A stretch of 64,000 nt of DNA from Piezodorus guildinii (GCA_023052935.1 CM041292.1:98752237-98816236), one strand, 5' to 3'. Positions 22,719 through 35,296 are shown, numbered from the stretch's first letter. Made by a program: numbers and translations. The notes: generated by a model not told the origin, from the sequence alone.

Positions 22719-22954
22719 TCGTTCTAAACTCTAAAAAACTTATAACCCTATAAAACTCTTTTAAGTAACATATTTTCCTTGTCTATTCAAATATATACAT
22801 TTTTCGTTTATTTATTAATTTGTTTTTTATATATTTTATTTATGCATTTATTTTTATATATTTATTTATTTTATCTGTTTATGTATTTAAAAAACTCTCT
22901 AATGTTTTTACAATTCAATTCGTCCCAACATGTATTTACTTTATTCTTTTTATC

Positions 22955-23320
22955 AACTCGTGTGATCTGTCAATAATTGTATTTTACAATTTTTCATAAT
23001 ATTTTCACTGTCATAATATATTTATCACAATTAAGTTAAATAAAAGTTAATTGGGAGGTAGTCAGTTTTACTCCATGTACTTTATCCATCAGTGTTCTTA
23101 CTATTATATAGGTTTTTACTTCACGAATTTTGTTACAAATTTTGTAGTATCAATCTTATATTATTAATATTATATGTTTATTATGATTACTTATTTTATA
23201 TTAGTATTACAATTTTACTCATTGTTGTCCGATCCCGTTTAAAATGCTCTACGTATTTTCCATTCTACCTATCTTTCGTACGTACTTCCCTATCTACCTA
23301 CCTACATTCCATTCTATAGG
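22955..23320 (+). repeat. Dispersed repeat R12, copy 2
   Basis: Partner of 12505-12900. It appears to lie inside MITE copy D/E. The 60-75-codon Phe/Leu/Tyr-rich frames here are composition artefacts. Confidence 0.65.
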
Positions 23321-23324
23321 ATAT

Positions 23325-23449
23325 TATTTAAAAGTAATATTTGGTATTTTTATAAATTAAAAAAATTATGCCTTCTTCCTCTTCCGCTTTTTTCGAGAAC
23401 ACTTGCAAGCACTCATTTTCACCTAACTCTTATTTAAACGTGGCCTTAA
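23325..23449. mobile_element. TTAA MITE right end (copy E, perhaps the rest of D)
   Basis: Matches the right third of copy B: GATATTATTTAAAAGTAATATTTGG-like start, ATGCCTTC, TTTCGAGAACACTTGCA, then TTTTCACCTAACTC and GTGGCC ending in TTAA (23446-23449). Confidence 0.65.
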
Positions 23450-24180
23450 AAATTTTCAATAAACAAATTTTTCGGAATCACTAAATTATCAGTCGGTAAT
23501 GGATACAGGTATAGAGCGAATAGAGCCAGTTGTGAATGGAGCTTATGTTCAGACACGGGTCAGTTTCAATATTTGCTGACCCTCCGATTTATCAATGCTC
23601 TATCCAACAATAGTATACAATAATCCCGGATGCTGGAACTCATCATTTCGTAAAGCCGTAAACCCCCGAACACAGAAGGGCAGAGGAAACGGGGCGAGAT
23701 GCGCAGGGACCTGCAAACAGATCCGTGCACCGGCGGGATTAGTACAGAGCAAAAAAAGAACGAAGGCGGTCAAAGGAAAACCCTGAGACCGGACCGAATC
23801 CTCCGTCGGCTGAACCAATATTTTTTCCTAGGATTAGATCTGACCCTACGAGGCCAAAGGAAAACACCAGCGGCTATTTGAGCAAGGTAAGGGGAGGCTG
23901 GGTAAGAGGCCTAGCTCTTATTTATCTTAGCCGGGCAGAGGTGCCAGTCCGATATTGCGATACCGTCTTTTGTTTGTTCAACATGAATATACCGAGATAT
24001 TGGTACCCCTCAGAGTGAAGGAATCCCAAAAGGAACAGAGAAAAATCCCGTCCGTCTATAAAATTAATAATAATAAAATAACAGTTAAAACGAAATAACT
24101 TAATAATATAGGATGAATAAAGACAACGATAGGACTCAAAAACGTGGACCATCTGTCGGGCTAAAATTGATTCAGATACG
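23450..24180. other. GC-richer patch at 23580-23950
   Basis: Overlapping 60-76-codon frames on both strands, none with a recognised domain. A host gene is not supported. Confidence 0.35.
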
Positions 24181-25080
24181 ATATTTCAAATATATAACTA
24201 ACATAAAGTGATAATTATTAATAATACATTTAGTATAAATTTTATTGATTGCGTATTGTACATATATTTTATCATTTTATTGCTGTGTAAATATTGTATG
24301 AATGTTGCATTTCATCACTATTATTAATGTCCCTTAGGACAGATTATATTAATACTCAATAAAAATTGTTGTTGAAAAAATAATACATCAGACATGAATT
24401 ACGAAATAAAGATATGAATACTACTAAATATATAAGAAATAATCAGATATTATTTTTGTTCAGAAGGCATTATTTATGAGAGATTCCTTTGTGGAGCCAA
24501 GAACTAAAACGATAACCCAGAAGGTTAAAAGTACCTTCTGAAAGAGATTTTTATTCTGAGTAGGGTAATTTCTACTTTAATTGTTTTCATTAAAACACAA
24601 TTTCCATTATTTTAAAAAAAAAAAACAGAAAACAGAAAATGTAAAAAATATTTTGGTGTTAATAATTATATTTAAAATTATTGATTTAAAATAATTATTA
24701 TTGCTAACGCTAACTTCTTCATGAGAGTTTATCAAGCCAATTGTTACGTTTTTCACATTTACTTGTTGTATTTTTTTCCTATACAGTTGTAAATATCAAT
24801 TAATAAATAAAAATTAAAAAAAGAATAATTTCTTTGAACCGATTGACTATTCTAAAAGCCTCATAGCTGTTTGTGTTATATTTATTTTTTATGTTAGTTA
24901 TTATTTGCTAATACATCTTGAGAACATATCTTTGGTTAAATTTTTAACTTAATTTAATGGTTTCATTTTTTATTTCTACCTTAAAATGATATAAATGAGA
25001 GAAGTATGTAAATTATATAATACTTCTTATAATATAATAATAATTATAAACTGTATAAATATATATTGATAAAACAGCAC
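24181..25080. other. AT-rich stretch with small hairpin
   Basis: CAGAAGGT and ACCTTCTG at 24519-24541 form an 8-bp perfect stem with a short loop. Otherwise nothing recognised. Confidence 0.4.
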
Positions 25081-25510
25081 TAATCGATTATTCAATACAT
25101 TATATCGGATAAGGATCAAGACTAAGGATTTGGTAGGACATAATTCCATCGGAAGTTCGGGGCAAACCCGATTATCCCGAAAGCAATCGGTTCACCCCCC
25201 GACGCGGCCCTCCTTGGACCCTAACAAAGAATTACGTCGGATATATTGTAAAATAAATTAAAGAAAAACCTTCCTGAGCCAGGGCTGCCAACCCCCAGGG
25301 CAGGGGAAATGAAACGACCTGCATTTTCCCCTCTCTCTCCTCCAACCCTCACGGTACAGCGCCGATACCAATTATTCCCTCCCCCTGAGGCGGTTTTGTA
25401 ACTTCGTTACGGATACTTTGAGGCCCAACGAGGAAGGTAAACATATGAAAATATCTTGTGAGGCGGAACCCTATGCCTTGTAGTCGTTCCATAACCTCTA
25501 TCTCAAAAGG
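25081..25510. other. GC-richer patch
   Basis: No reading frame above 60 codons and no repeat partner. Confidence 0.35.
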
Positions 25511-25869
25511 TTAACCTTTATGAGTCAGATTTATATTATATCCTTACTCGGATTACTCTAGTCATTACCATAAATATTTTTTTAATTACAATTTCTGTTT
25601 ATGACTTTTTATTATCATACGAGATTTCATAAGGAATATTATATGATCTATTCCAGAATTCTTTAAGCTATCCAATTCGTCCGTCATTTATGAAAAATAA
25701 GTGATAAATACTCATAATTTGAATCGTTTGATCGTTAGATATTTAATTTGTTCTAGTTGAATTATTTATAATTATATTTTGTTAACACATATTATATAGA
25801 AAATAACTTTACAGATAATATATTATATTTAAATGTCCATAAAACATTTTTATTAATTATACTTTTTTT

Positions 25870-26025
25870 GAGGCATGCCCTGGTACCAACCTATGCTAAA
25901 CAAGGCGGGAAGTAAATATTAATCAGGCAGGATTCGAAAAAGCGCCTTTTAACTTGATGTAAGTGGGGCTAAATGTTGTAATTATGCTACTACATGACGC
26001 GCCTCTACAACTTCACTAAATTGAG
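25870..26025 (-). mobile_element. Possible tRNA-like SINE fragment
   Basis: The minus strand has a B-box-like TTTTCGAATCCTGCC near 25925-25940 preceded by an A-box-like GTAGTAGCATAATTAC. It resembles the SINE-B layout (head, then a GGTACC-containing block) but is too diverged to assign. Confidence 0.3.
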
Positions 26026-27515
26026 ATTGATTAATCAATTTTTTTTTTTAAATAAGAATTGGAATTGTTGTTAGACGTGTTTAGTTTCTCCAATTTTGTT
26101 GTATTTTATATTAAATCAAAGTAAAATTTCAAAATAACACTGAAAATGACCAACTACAAAGCCATAATAGATTTTAGAAAAGTTAAAACAATAACAGATA
26201 ATAATGATTTAATAAATACAGAGACAAACAGATTTCTTTAAATAGTAATAGGTTTGTATGTAATAATTATTATTTATTTTCACGATGCTGTGGTGATTCC
26301 AGGATGACGAGGAAAGAATCCCAAACCTTGACATGATGAAAAGAAATAAAATTTGTTTAAACTTTTAAAGACCAAAGGAAAATGGCTTACCCTGCGATAA
26401 TGATGGTCGTTTTAACAGAAATTGGATATGTTACTATTAATAGGTTGCATTGAATTTGGGAAACTCATAGTTATAGTAAACGGACAATTAAAAACTAATA
26501 GTAATTAAAAATGAATTGAACTCCTGAACCAACAAACAGTGTGTGCTGAGCGAAATTTGTTAACGCACATTTAGATGCTATCCTTTATATCGCCTCCTAT
26601 CATCAAATACCCATTTTCTCGGATTACTGCAAGAACAGGGAAAAAATCCACTTACTCCTATATGGATGTAATCCTACGGCACGCCCCATCTCCTTCCTCC
26701 TACCAGGAGGGTAAACGCATCCTCAATATTCCCTCTCAAAACAAGTTCTACTTAAATGCTTGATAAAATATTTATATTTTATATATACATCCTTTGAATC
26801 TAATGAATAATGATAGTGTTAAATTAATACGAATGACAAAAAATGAGCAATCGTTTATGAACACATTTCCTTAAATTCTAATTGGAGTCATCAAAGAGAG
26901 ATTCCATAACCAAACAACAATTTATATCACTGTGTAGGAAATTAAGTTCTATGTAGAGCAATGAATTAATCAAAAGGCAAAAGTATGACGAACCAACGAT
27001 ACTGTCAACAATAATTTATATTCAAGGAAAATGACTAATCACCATTGCTAAGTTCAAAACGTCAATGTCTCCGCTATTTTTCTACCGATTTCAATGATTT
27101 TATTTTGTGAGTAATTTAATTGTTTATGGAGAAGCCAAAGAAGTTGATATTCATACGGCTATAAACTAGTAAATTAGTAATTATCATAAATTCCTATTTA
27201 TGACTTATTTTGTTTCTACGTATCTTGAGGAGGAGATCAAGGTTTTTTCCGTTCAAATACAAAGGTTCATTATTAAAAACATTTAACAAAAGTTTTTTTT
27301 TTAAATTTTACTTTCAAATATTATTTTATTTAACTAAAATACTTACGATTTGTACATTTCTTGATCATTAGATTCTACTTACAACTACAAACAAGTTAGT
27401 GTTCATCTGGCTGGTTTATGGTTATAACTATTATTTTATCAATATAGTTTTCATCTAATTTTTAAAACATTTTTACCCACATGATACCTAAAACTATTGA
27501 AAAGTCTATCATTAA
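26026..27515. other. Mostly AT-rich, nothing recognised
   Basis: The 62-codon frame at 26575-26763 has no recognisable motif. No repeat partner was found in the window. Confidence 0.4.
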
Positions 27516-27517
27516 CA

Positions 27518-27780
27518 TTTTCGAATTCTGGTTTTTAATCAAAATATACGTTTTAGGGTCCCCTGAGTCTAAATAACCAAGTCTCACAAAAATCTCTGCG
27601 TGTGTGCATGTGGTCGATTTTCTCAAAAATGGCTCAAACAATTTCGATTAAACTCAGTAAATCGATGTAAAATCAAATAGGCTTAAATATCATGTATGTT
27701 TCATTCTGATTAAAATATTAAGGCAGGGCTTAAATTCCGATATTTTAAATTTTTCATTAATTTTGTTGTAGTTGAATATA
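27518..27780 (+). mobile_element. TIR850 partial copy
   Basis: Blocks TTTTCGAATTCTGG, TTTTAGGGTCCCCTGAGTC, a GTGTGTGCATGTG run, GATTTTCTCAAAAATGGC and AGGGCTTAAATTCCGATA appear in family order. An internal section is deleted and both termini are missing. Confidence 0.75.
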
Positions 27781-28357
27781 TATATATTCCAAAACTTCGA
27801 AAATATATATAATTAAAATTAAATTGGAGGCTGAATACTTCACCAGTTTTATTTTATCATGTTAAATGCTATTTTCAAATATTGTTTTATTTAATTAATT
27901 TTTTACGATCTGATCATTGGATTCTACTTAACTACTATAAAGAAGTTAGTATTCATTTGCCTGGTTTAATATTTTATTAATATCGCTTTCTTCCAATTGT
28001 TATGGCACCTTTCAATTTTTTCATCGGTATAAGCGGATTTTAGAAAATAATTTATCAGAGAGAGAAATTCATCAGCCTAATAAATTTAGAAACTAAAACA
28101 AACATTCGATTAGTATCAATCTATTTCTATAAATAACACTATTTTTCCATTTTCATTTCTAGATGCATTATACAATATTGGTATTTACAAGTTATTAAGT
28201 TTTTATTAAGATGTACTATTTAAAAAACAAAATCATATTTTAGATGAGGTGTTGTTAAAAAGCAGAAGTTACAATTAGCTTTTATTTTTATGTGAACTTT
28301 AGACAATATATTTTTGATATAATTCACTAATATCTCAGAATATGATCAATTATTTTT

Positions 28358-29198
28358 ACTTTCACTAACTATATATAGTAAGGGAAAGTATTGCGATCGT
28401 GAAAATTTTCGAATTCCAGTTTTCAACGGAAATACACGTTTTAGGGTCCCCCGAGTCCAAATAACCAAGTCCTGCAAAAAGGTGTGTGTGTGTGTGGTAA
28501 CTCCCGGGCGAAAACAAAAAGTTCTATGAAACTGAAATTTCATATTTAGGACAACTATACGACCGAGATGTTACAAAATCTTTTTCATCAAAATCAGTCT
28601 ACCAGAAGAGCCACTTTATACCATGCATTTCGCACCTTTTTACGATTATCTCAAAGAAGGTTTCGACGATTTTGTTTAAACTCGCTATATTGATGTAAAA
28701 TTCAATAGGCTTTAACATCATGTAGGTTTGATTCTGATTAAAATGGTCTTACAGGGCTTTAATGCCGATATTTTAACTTTGTTTATTCTATAAAAATAAA
28801 TTTATTATCTTGTTACCACTGATGAAAAACAGGTATATATATAAATTGAATGAATTCGATACCCAACTAAAGGAAAAAACTGAAAAAATATTTTTTTAAT
28901 ACAATTTTTTGTTTTTGAACATAAGAACAGTAATATACTGTATGATATAACGTTGGAAAGCTTGGGATTTTAGAAAAAATATTATCTCATACACATGATT
29001 TTAAAAGTTAATAGAGAGTGATGAAAAGACGATAAAACTAAGTAATTATTTTAGATAATAATATAATAGATTTTTTAATAAAACACATGTTTCTATAGAA
29101 TTCCATTTAGCTAATTCTTTAATGGTTTCACACATTTTTATCTCTTAATGTATTTGAAAATTCTTTAATCGATTCTAAAAATGGAGGTAAGTGAAAGT
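28358..29198 (+). mobile_element. TIR850 full-length copy 2
   Basis: 841 bp from ACTTTCACTAACT (28358-28370) to AGGTAAGTGAAAGT (29185-29198). All family blocks are present; a (GT)n run is at 28483-28495. A minus-strand 65-codon frame at 28346-28543 is also found, partly, in copy 37928-38152, but it lies across non-coding-looking blocks and starts at the terminus, so I do not treat it as a protein. Similarity to 37260-38110 continues past the right terminus through GTGTG-TGCCCGCACCAGAT. Confidence 0.9.
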
Positions 29199-29199
29199 C

Positions 29200-30195
29200 G
29201 TGTGATGCCCGCACCAGATTTTTAGTTTATACATATAGCTAATTATAAAAATAAACAGCTGAATGAAGATTATTTTTAATTGATTAAAATATTCAATATG
29301 AATTATTAGTCGGATTCATGAACAATGATAGAGAACGATCTCCATCCTTAAGCACACATATTTATAATGCAGTTTATATTTACAGCTTAAATAAATATGA
29401 TATAAGTGAGATTTTCCCTTAGCAACTTTTCTCACAAACTTAATATTTCCCAGAACTTAAATGATATTTTATCAGTTGAGTATAAGATTGAAAGGTTTCG
29501 ACCTGCTGATATACTAATCGCAAGGCACATTAGATATAAGTTGACAATAGGAGCTCATTCGTGGGAAGTTGAGTTTCTCGCTAGCAGTGATAAGAAGAGT
29601 GGAGAGTTGATAGGCATTGAGTGATATGGGGTAAATTTCCATCCCTTAAATATTATAGATGTTGGAATTGAGTTATGAATATGAAGAGAATTCGAAATAG
29701 CCTTTATGCAAGGCTATCATAAAAGCTTCTGTACCTGATGCATAGACTATAAATTATGCCGGAACCCGATTGCTTTTGAATAGATCGTTTGATGTATACA
29801 GTCAGAGGTTATTGTTGATTGCATACGAGCCTTAATTACTCACATCAGTACTGTGAATAAAGTGTCAATACCTTTTAATAACTAATTTTGCATTTAAATT
29901 TTAATCGCTGTGGCTTATAGAGAAGTGGAAAAAAAATTATCATTTTTCTTATTTATACATTTTCGGTAAAAATAGTGCTTGGCACTTTTGGGAACTTACC
30001 CCACAATTGAAGAGCTAATTGGAAGAACTTGTCATCCAGACAGCGGACAGGAGTATTTTTTTTTTAACTTACAAATTTCGAAGGTTTGAATTATTTTTTT
30101 TTTTTAAGAACGAGGGGGATGGAATTTATTCATAGAAATAAAAAGTAGGCTGCCAATCAATAAATAATCAGCACACAATTACAATGAATAAAACC
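29200..30195. other. Unassigned
   Basis: A 72-codon plus-strand frame at 29406-29624 has ordinary mixed composition (not merely AT-driven) but no recognised domain and no splice or expression signal I can support. Confidence 0.3.
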
Positions 30196-30199
30196 AAAA

Positions 30200-30309
30200 T
30201 AATTTGTCGGGACTTGGTCATTTGGATTAGTGAAAACTGGAATTCAAATATTTTCACTATCGCAATACTTTCCCTTACTTAATATTTCATATATAGGTAG
30301 GTGAAAATA
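30200..30309 (-). mobile_element. TIR850 terminal fragment
   Basis: About 110 bp: GGGACTTGGTCATTTGGAT, GAAAACTGGAATTCAAATAT, TATCGCAATACTTTCCC and the terminus AGGTAGGTGAAAAT. Confidence 0.8.
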
Positions 30310-30784
30310 TGTTATTTTGGTTTATTATACTCAACGATGAACCTTTTTAATCAACCAAAAATAAATAAAAATTACTCCCCTTAAAATTTTCGGGCTTACC
30401 TTTAAACATATCTACAGCCCGAATAACGTACGTGTATTTAAAAAATCCGTTTGTCCGCCGTCCGCGGTATTTCTCCGAAACTACTGGACTAATTTATTCG
30501 AAATTTGCAACAAAAATTTCCAGGGCATTCAAACACCTGGACGTTGATATCAGCCGACAAGTTTTGAAATGGTGGCCTATCAAAATGAATTTTATTCAAT
30601 AAATCAGTTATTTTCACTACTTCGAAAAAAAAAAAAAAAAATCATTATCTATGGTTTTATTTATTTAGTTCTTTTTTTAGTTTTTTTCTAAATCATGTTG
30701 CAATTTGGAGAGTTCCAGAGCTATAAAAATAGAGAGAGGGTGGTCCTCTAGGATGACCATTATGCCCCAGCCGCTTATGCTACA
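30310..30784. other. Unassigned, AT-rich
   Basis: A poly-A run near 30625. No frame. Confidence 0.4.
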
Positions 30785-31075
30785 TGGCAAGAAGAGAGGT
30801 TGGTGAAAAATCGTAAGATTAAGTGAGAGTGAATATCATACAATTTCAACGGATAATAACAAATACTCATTTACCACATTTTCTATATAACTTCATCTTT
30901 TCAACGTCAATTTTTTAATCTTTTATTATAAATAATGTTTTATTTCTTAAAATGGAAGATGTAGAAACACATACTTAAAAAAACATGTTTTTATGATGCA
31001 GATTGGATTGTATGTTCTGATATAACTTTATCATTTAGTTTTTTTTAAATAATATTTATTATATAATAAACAGGA
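30785..31075. mobile_element. TTAA MITE fragment (copy F)
   Basis: GAGAGGTTGGTGAAAAATCG and the blocks CATACAATTTCAACGGATAA, TTTATTATAAATAATGTTT and GATATAACTTTATCATTTAG match copies A, B and D. It ends without a right terminus, less than 200 bp before copy B. Confidence 0.6.
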
Positions 31076-31159
31076 TTGTTTAAAAATAATATATTTAATT
31101 GATAATAATATTTAGTGCTATAACAAATGCAGCTTAAATTCTTCCTTGACTATCTCAAG

Positions 31160-31266
31160 CTAAAAACTAAAAAATTGGCGCCCAGAACAATAGTTAATCT
31201 GCAGTGTTTGGATCAGTTACTGGGTGAGTTGATAGGATATGTATATGTATTTAATTTAAAACAAAA
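31160..31266. repeat. Flank shared by two TTAA MITE copies (B side)
   Basis: Partner of 18736-18847: TTGGCGCCCAGAACAATAGT, CAGTTACTGGG and TGATAGGATATG. Confidence 0.65.
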
Positions 31267-31403
31267 TTAAGGCCGCCATACAAAGTGAGAAAGCAGGTAG
31301 GTGAAAGTTTGTGAAGTTTGGTGATAGTAAATTATAATAGACTCTCACATAATTTCAACGCGATATATATAATATTCAACTACCGCATTTTCTAATAGTT
31401 TCA

Positions 31404-31461
<58 letters not shown>

Positions 31462-31721
31462 TTATAAATATTGTTTAATTTCTTAATATTCTTTGTTTTC
31501 TTAATAAATTTGTTTATTTTTATATAACTTTATCTACTAGTTTTTATATCTTTCTTTAAAAATGATATTATAGGATTTTTTATAACGTAATATTTGATGT
31601 TTTCTGAATTTATTTTTTTTATTATGCCTTCCCCTCTCATGCTACTTTCGTGAACTCTCACAATACCAATATCTGACGAATTTTCACCTATCTCCTCTCT
31701 CACTTGGTAGCGCGGCCTTAA
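31267..31721. mobile_element. TTAA MITE copy B (complete)
   Basis: 455 bp from TTAAGGCCGC (31267) to GCGGCCTTAA (ends 31721), with ~40-bp inverted ends sharing AAGTGAGA-AG and AGGTGAAA. No coding capacity. An expanded poly-T tract lies inside. Confidence 0.87.
31406..31454. repeat. Poly-T tract (~49 nt)
   Basis: Uninterrupted T run within MITE copy B; copy A has only a few T at the same place. Confidence 0.95.
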
Positions 31722-32640
31722 CTGAGATCCACTTCCTCTCTAAGAGCGGAGGTATCGACCCAGCGGGCAGAACCCTTTATCTGAATCTCATCACGGCCCG
31801 CCCGCTATATAGAGAGCTTTAATTTTATCTTCAGTATTTATAGTGCCGAGGGCCCCCGAGATAAGCCCCTATAGTATAGGGAGTGCTCTTCATGGGCCAC
31901 TCCGAAAATTGCTAGATAGGCTACTATGAGTAGTCGCTTTAGTATACATCGGCGTCATCATCAACTTCATTCATTATTTTATCTTCGAATCTCAATGAAA
32001 TGGTGTATCAGTTTCAAGTGAAATGTTATATCGACTTCACGTTCTTGGCTACATAAGTAGACATTTAGTTTTTTTAGATTAAAGTCACTGTTAATAACGA
32101 ATAGAACAAAAATATGACAATTTATTCAGTACAAAATTCCTCGGTTAGAAATATAAACCATATAATCGTTTTAGTATTGATAACAAATAATATTGAAAAA
32201 TAAACTGCTGAATATACGGGTCGAACGAATTTGATAACTAACTGAAGGAGAAAATAGCAAAAATGTTCTTTAAGTTTAAGCTCATCATGCACCTATCGAA
32301 TCTTGTATGTCACAAATAAATAAAAAAGTGTACAACAAACGTAAGAACTAACACTTGAAGATAAACAGAAATAAAAAAGACGAAAACATAAGAGTATAAA
32401 TCAACAGGTAAAGAATAATTAGCGAACAAGACTGATTTGTTAGTGCACTAATAAAACAAGTTTAAAAATGAAATAATTGAATAATATGAAGGCAATCTTG
32501 TTTGGCTTAAGAGTCAAAAGTCAACCGCTTGAATATTTCAAGTTTGACAAAAGCTTTTTGAATCATGTTTCACGAGAGACTTTGTTACTTTTCTCCCGAC
32601 TGTAATGAAACTATGCTACATCTCGGATGAAACTCTTTAA
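31722..32640. other. Unassigned
   Basis: 32205-32275 carries a string (AACTGAAGGAGAAAATAGCAA with GAATTTGATAAC before it) like the centre of TIR850, perhaps a relic. The rest is AT-rich. Confidence 0.35.
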
Positions 32641-33180
32641 AAAGAATATGAAACTAATACCCGTGTTCACGTCCGACTCAAGAGGGTAAAGCACAATGGG
32701 CCGCTCCTTCATCCTAACCCATTGTATTCCAAGAGAGTATCGTCTTTTTACATGAGAAAAACATACCGTCATTACGTGGCTACAATGGAGCAAGATTAAA
32801 GAAATGCAGGGAGCACATGCCCCGGCGCTATTTGTAGCCACTAATTGGTGAAGTGACGCGAGAGGCTTTGTGACTCCAGGTAGAGTGCGATGACAATGGA
32901 CGGCCACCCGGCACACCTGGTTCGTCACGCGGTGTGTTTACACAACCGTCAGGCGGACAGTAGTGTGAGCCCTTCTAGGAATGCCCTGTCGGTAAATTAT
33001 CTCTGCATTGAAAGGGAAGGAACGGTCTACAAAGGGCCCCTCGCTGTATCAACAGAGTGCGGGGAAAATGGATGTGTCTAAGGAGCAGATGATGACCAAG
33101 CATTTCCTGAAACGGGGAGAAGTTCTGCCGGAATAGTCCGTCTGCCATTGACAGGGGGAAAGAAAACGATCAAAATCCAT
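32641..33180. other. GC-richer patch
   Basis: A 105-codon minus-strand frame (32611-32928) and a 63-codon plus-strand frame (32890-33081) lie here. Neither shows a domain, and both sit where AT content drops. A host exon cannot be excluded but is not supported. Confidence 0.35.
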
Positions 33181-34110
33181 TATAGATCGGATAACTGGAA
33201 AATCAGCCATTTTAAACCTCAATTCATTAATAGATTATTAATGGCCATACTTAATTTCTAGAATATAATATTGGACTCCTTGGGGATTAGCCATCGTCAC
33301 CTGTACGGATGTTAGTTGGGTTAAGATGTATACCCAACCTTATTTTTTTTTAAAAATATATATCAGTGACTTATCTTGTTACTTAAATCTTGTCATTGTC
33401 ACGCTTTGATATTGTTGGTCATTTAGGTGTGCTTTAAATTGTGAACTATATATATTATATACTAAAACATATAACATAAGGCTATTCATAAAGAAAAAAA
33501 AATTTAAGGTAAATTTGAAACATTTCTACTAAATATAAACAAAATTTCATTAGAATGATAAATACTCTGTGTCTGGTAGCAACCCAATGCAGTTGGACAG
33601 CGCAGTTTTGTTTTGTTGGAATTTTAATTAAATAAAACATTTCTCTCTCTCAGAATCTATTTATTTAATAACTTAATTACTTTGGTTTTAGGGTGCGCTG
33701 ATAATTTTGTACAATTGGGTGAAGACGCGGAAACAATAAAAGTACTTAAATGAAAACCGGTTAAGAGGATAGGGTTTAAAACAAACACAGATTAGAAGAA
33801 ATATGATTAGTAATAGAAACGGGGATAGCCTCGGTGATATTACTAACCGAAATATAAAATGTTTGTTCTAGATAGGGATCAGTCAGGCCACTAGAGAATT
33901 TAGAAAGCTACACGGGGCGGAACTATAGAGCTTGCACCTCACTAGTATAAATAAAGTAGTATCCCGTGGCTCAAATGGGCATCTAAAATTGTTACTTAAT
34001 AACAGCTCAGGATTAAGTACCTAGTCCTATGTTATACAACAAAATTCAGTACGTTGGTAGGTGGAGACAATAGTGGATTATTAAAGAATGGGAAGGATAT
34101 TAATTACAAC
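33181..34110. other. AT-rich, nothing recognised
   Basis: The string GGTAGCAACCCAATGCAGTTG near 33577 vaguely recalls 5479-5500 inside the Tc1 relic, too short to use. Confidence 0.35.
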
Positions 34111-34111
34111 A

Positions 34112-34172
34112 AAAAATTAAAATTAGAACAATGTAATTTTCTCTTAATTTTATAAGAAAATTGTTCTAATTT
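34112..34172. repeat. Hairpin beside LINE 3' end
   Basis: AAATTAGAACAAT followed by AATTTTCT on one arm and AGAAAATTGTTCTAATTT on the other; stem of about 18 bp with one short bulge. It lies directly next to the 3' end of the LINE fragment at 34178. Confidence 0.8.
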
Positions 34173-34177
34173 AAACA

Positions 34178-34440
34178 AAAAATTATTGAAATTTACAACT
34201 GTACAAAATAAAACAGGTCAATATACTGATCAATGATAAAATACATGAAAAAAACTGCCCATTGGCAGCACTCATTAGTAGTGAGTCTAAACAAGAAGGT
34301 CTCGAGGACATCTTCTTTTCAGACGCCTCGATGGACTGTCAGGAATCGAAGAAGCAAAGATTGAAACTAATGGATTAGAGCGAGAGTGGAGTTTGTCGTG
34401 GAAGGAGTGATACATGGTACGGGCCAGTTACAATTTCAAT
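34178..34440 (-). mobile_element. Jockey-clade LINE 3' end, copy 2
   Basis: The minus strand matches the end of the LINE at 48382-49083: ARTMYHSFHDKLHSRSNPL, then after frame damage PSRRLKRRCPRDLL and a stop, followed by the shared 3' UTR string AATTTACAACTGTA on the plus strand. Two in-frame stops and at least one frameshift. 5'-truncated, as is normal for LINE insertions. Confidence 0.8.
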
Positions 34441-35296
34441 TTAATAAACATATACTATTCGAGTTTAGTAATTTTAATGTATATATAATAATAAAGTGGA
34501 AGACAATAAGAAGCGAAAAAGATAATGATAATTCAACAGTTTGACTAACATAAGATATTATATGACTGTTTTAAACTATTGCCCGTATCTTTCTGTTAAA
34601 AAAATATAAGCATATCAGTATAATAATATGTAAAATATTTGGATTTGCTTTCCTCTTGTTTTCAAGATGACTAAAGAAGGGAGATTACAGGATTTCTAAG
34701 ATTTTTGTTTAAAAACATTTTTTAAATGACAACAAAAAAATAAAAATAAATATTTCTAATAATTGCTAGGAACATAAAAGGGACCAAATGGTAGAAATGA
34801 CAAGTATGCCAGGCGCCTAGACGATAAAACGCAAGGCCACGTCAGTTCTGTGGGAACCTAGTTATCTTACCGAATCCATCGGGCTCTGGACGATGGGGAA
34901 TTGGAGACAGATCTCAAGCATGTTAAGCATGAACTGAAATAAACTAATATACATCGACTAAAAAGTTCATGAACTTTTAATTACTTTCACAAAAACAGAA
35001 CTTCATTTAATATTTTATGAAAGTCTTAGAAAAAGGATAAGCATTGACCGAAAACGTTTATTAACGTCATTGCATAAAAAATTGAGTCAGCCTAAAGTAG
35101 GAAGTATGTTAAGGTTTTTTTCTGAAAATAAATAAAATAAAACATTATAAGAAATTCTCACACCAAGAAAACAAACAAGAAAACAAATATGATAATAAGT
35201 ATGACTGAAGTTCTAAATCTGCGTATCCCCCCCAAAAAAAACTAATGAAAAATGTTAATTTAAATGTTAATTTTTATGATGAATTAAAACATACTA
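34441..35296. other. Unassigned, AT-rich with small GC-richer spot at 34800-34930
   Basis: No frame, repeat partner or structure I can support. Confidence 0.4.

Larger units (their letters stand above)
22253..22720. mobile_element. TTAA MITE copy D, left portion
   Basis: The left terminus AAGGGCCGCTCTACACAA near 22257 matches the family end GGCCGC-TACA. The right terminus is not here; a fitting one (CACCTAACTCTT..GTGGCCTTAA) lies at 23325-23449. The copy holds an internal tandem duplication. Confidence 0.6.

Noticed and set aside
28346..28543. 65-74-codon frame shared by TIR850 copies (also 37928-38152)
   Set aside because: It recurs only because the DNA is a repeat, crosses the terminal repeat and a (GT)n run, and is broken in other copies.
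32611..32928. 105-codon minus-strand frame as a host gene
   Set aside because: No domain, signal peptide or splice structure I recognise; sits in a GC-richer patch with a competing plus-strand frame.
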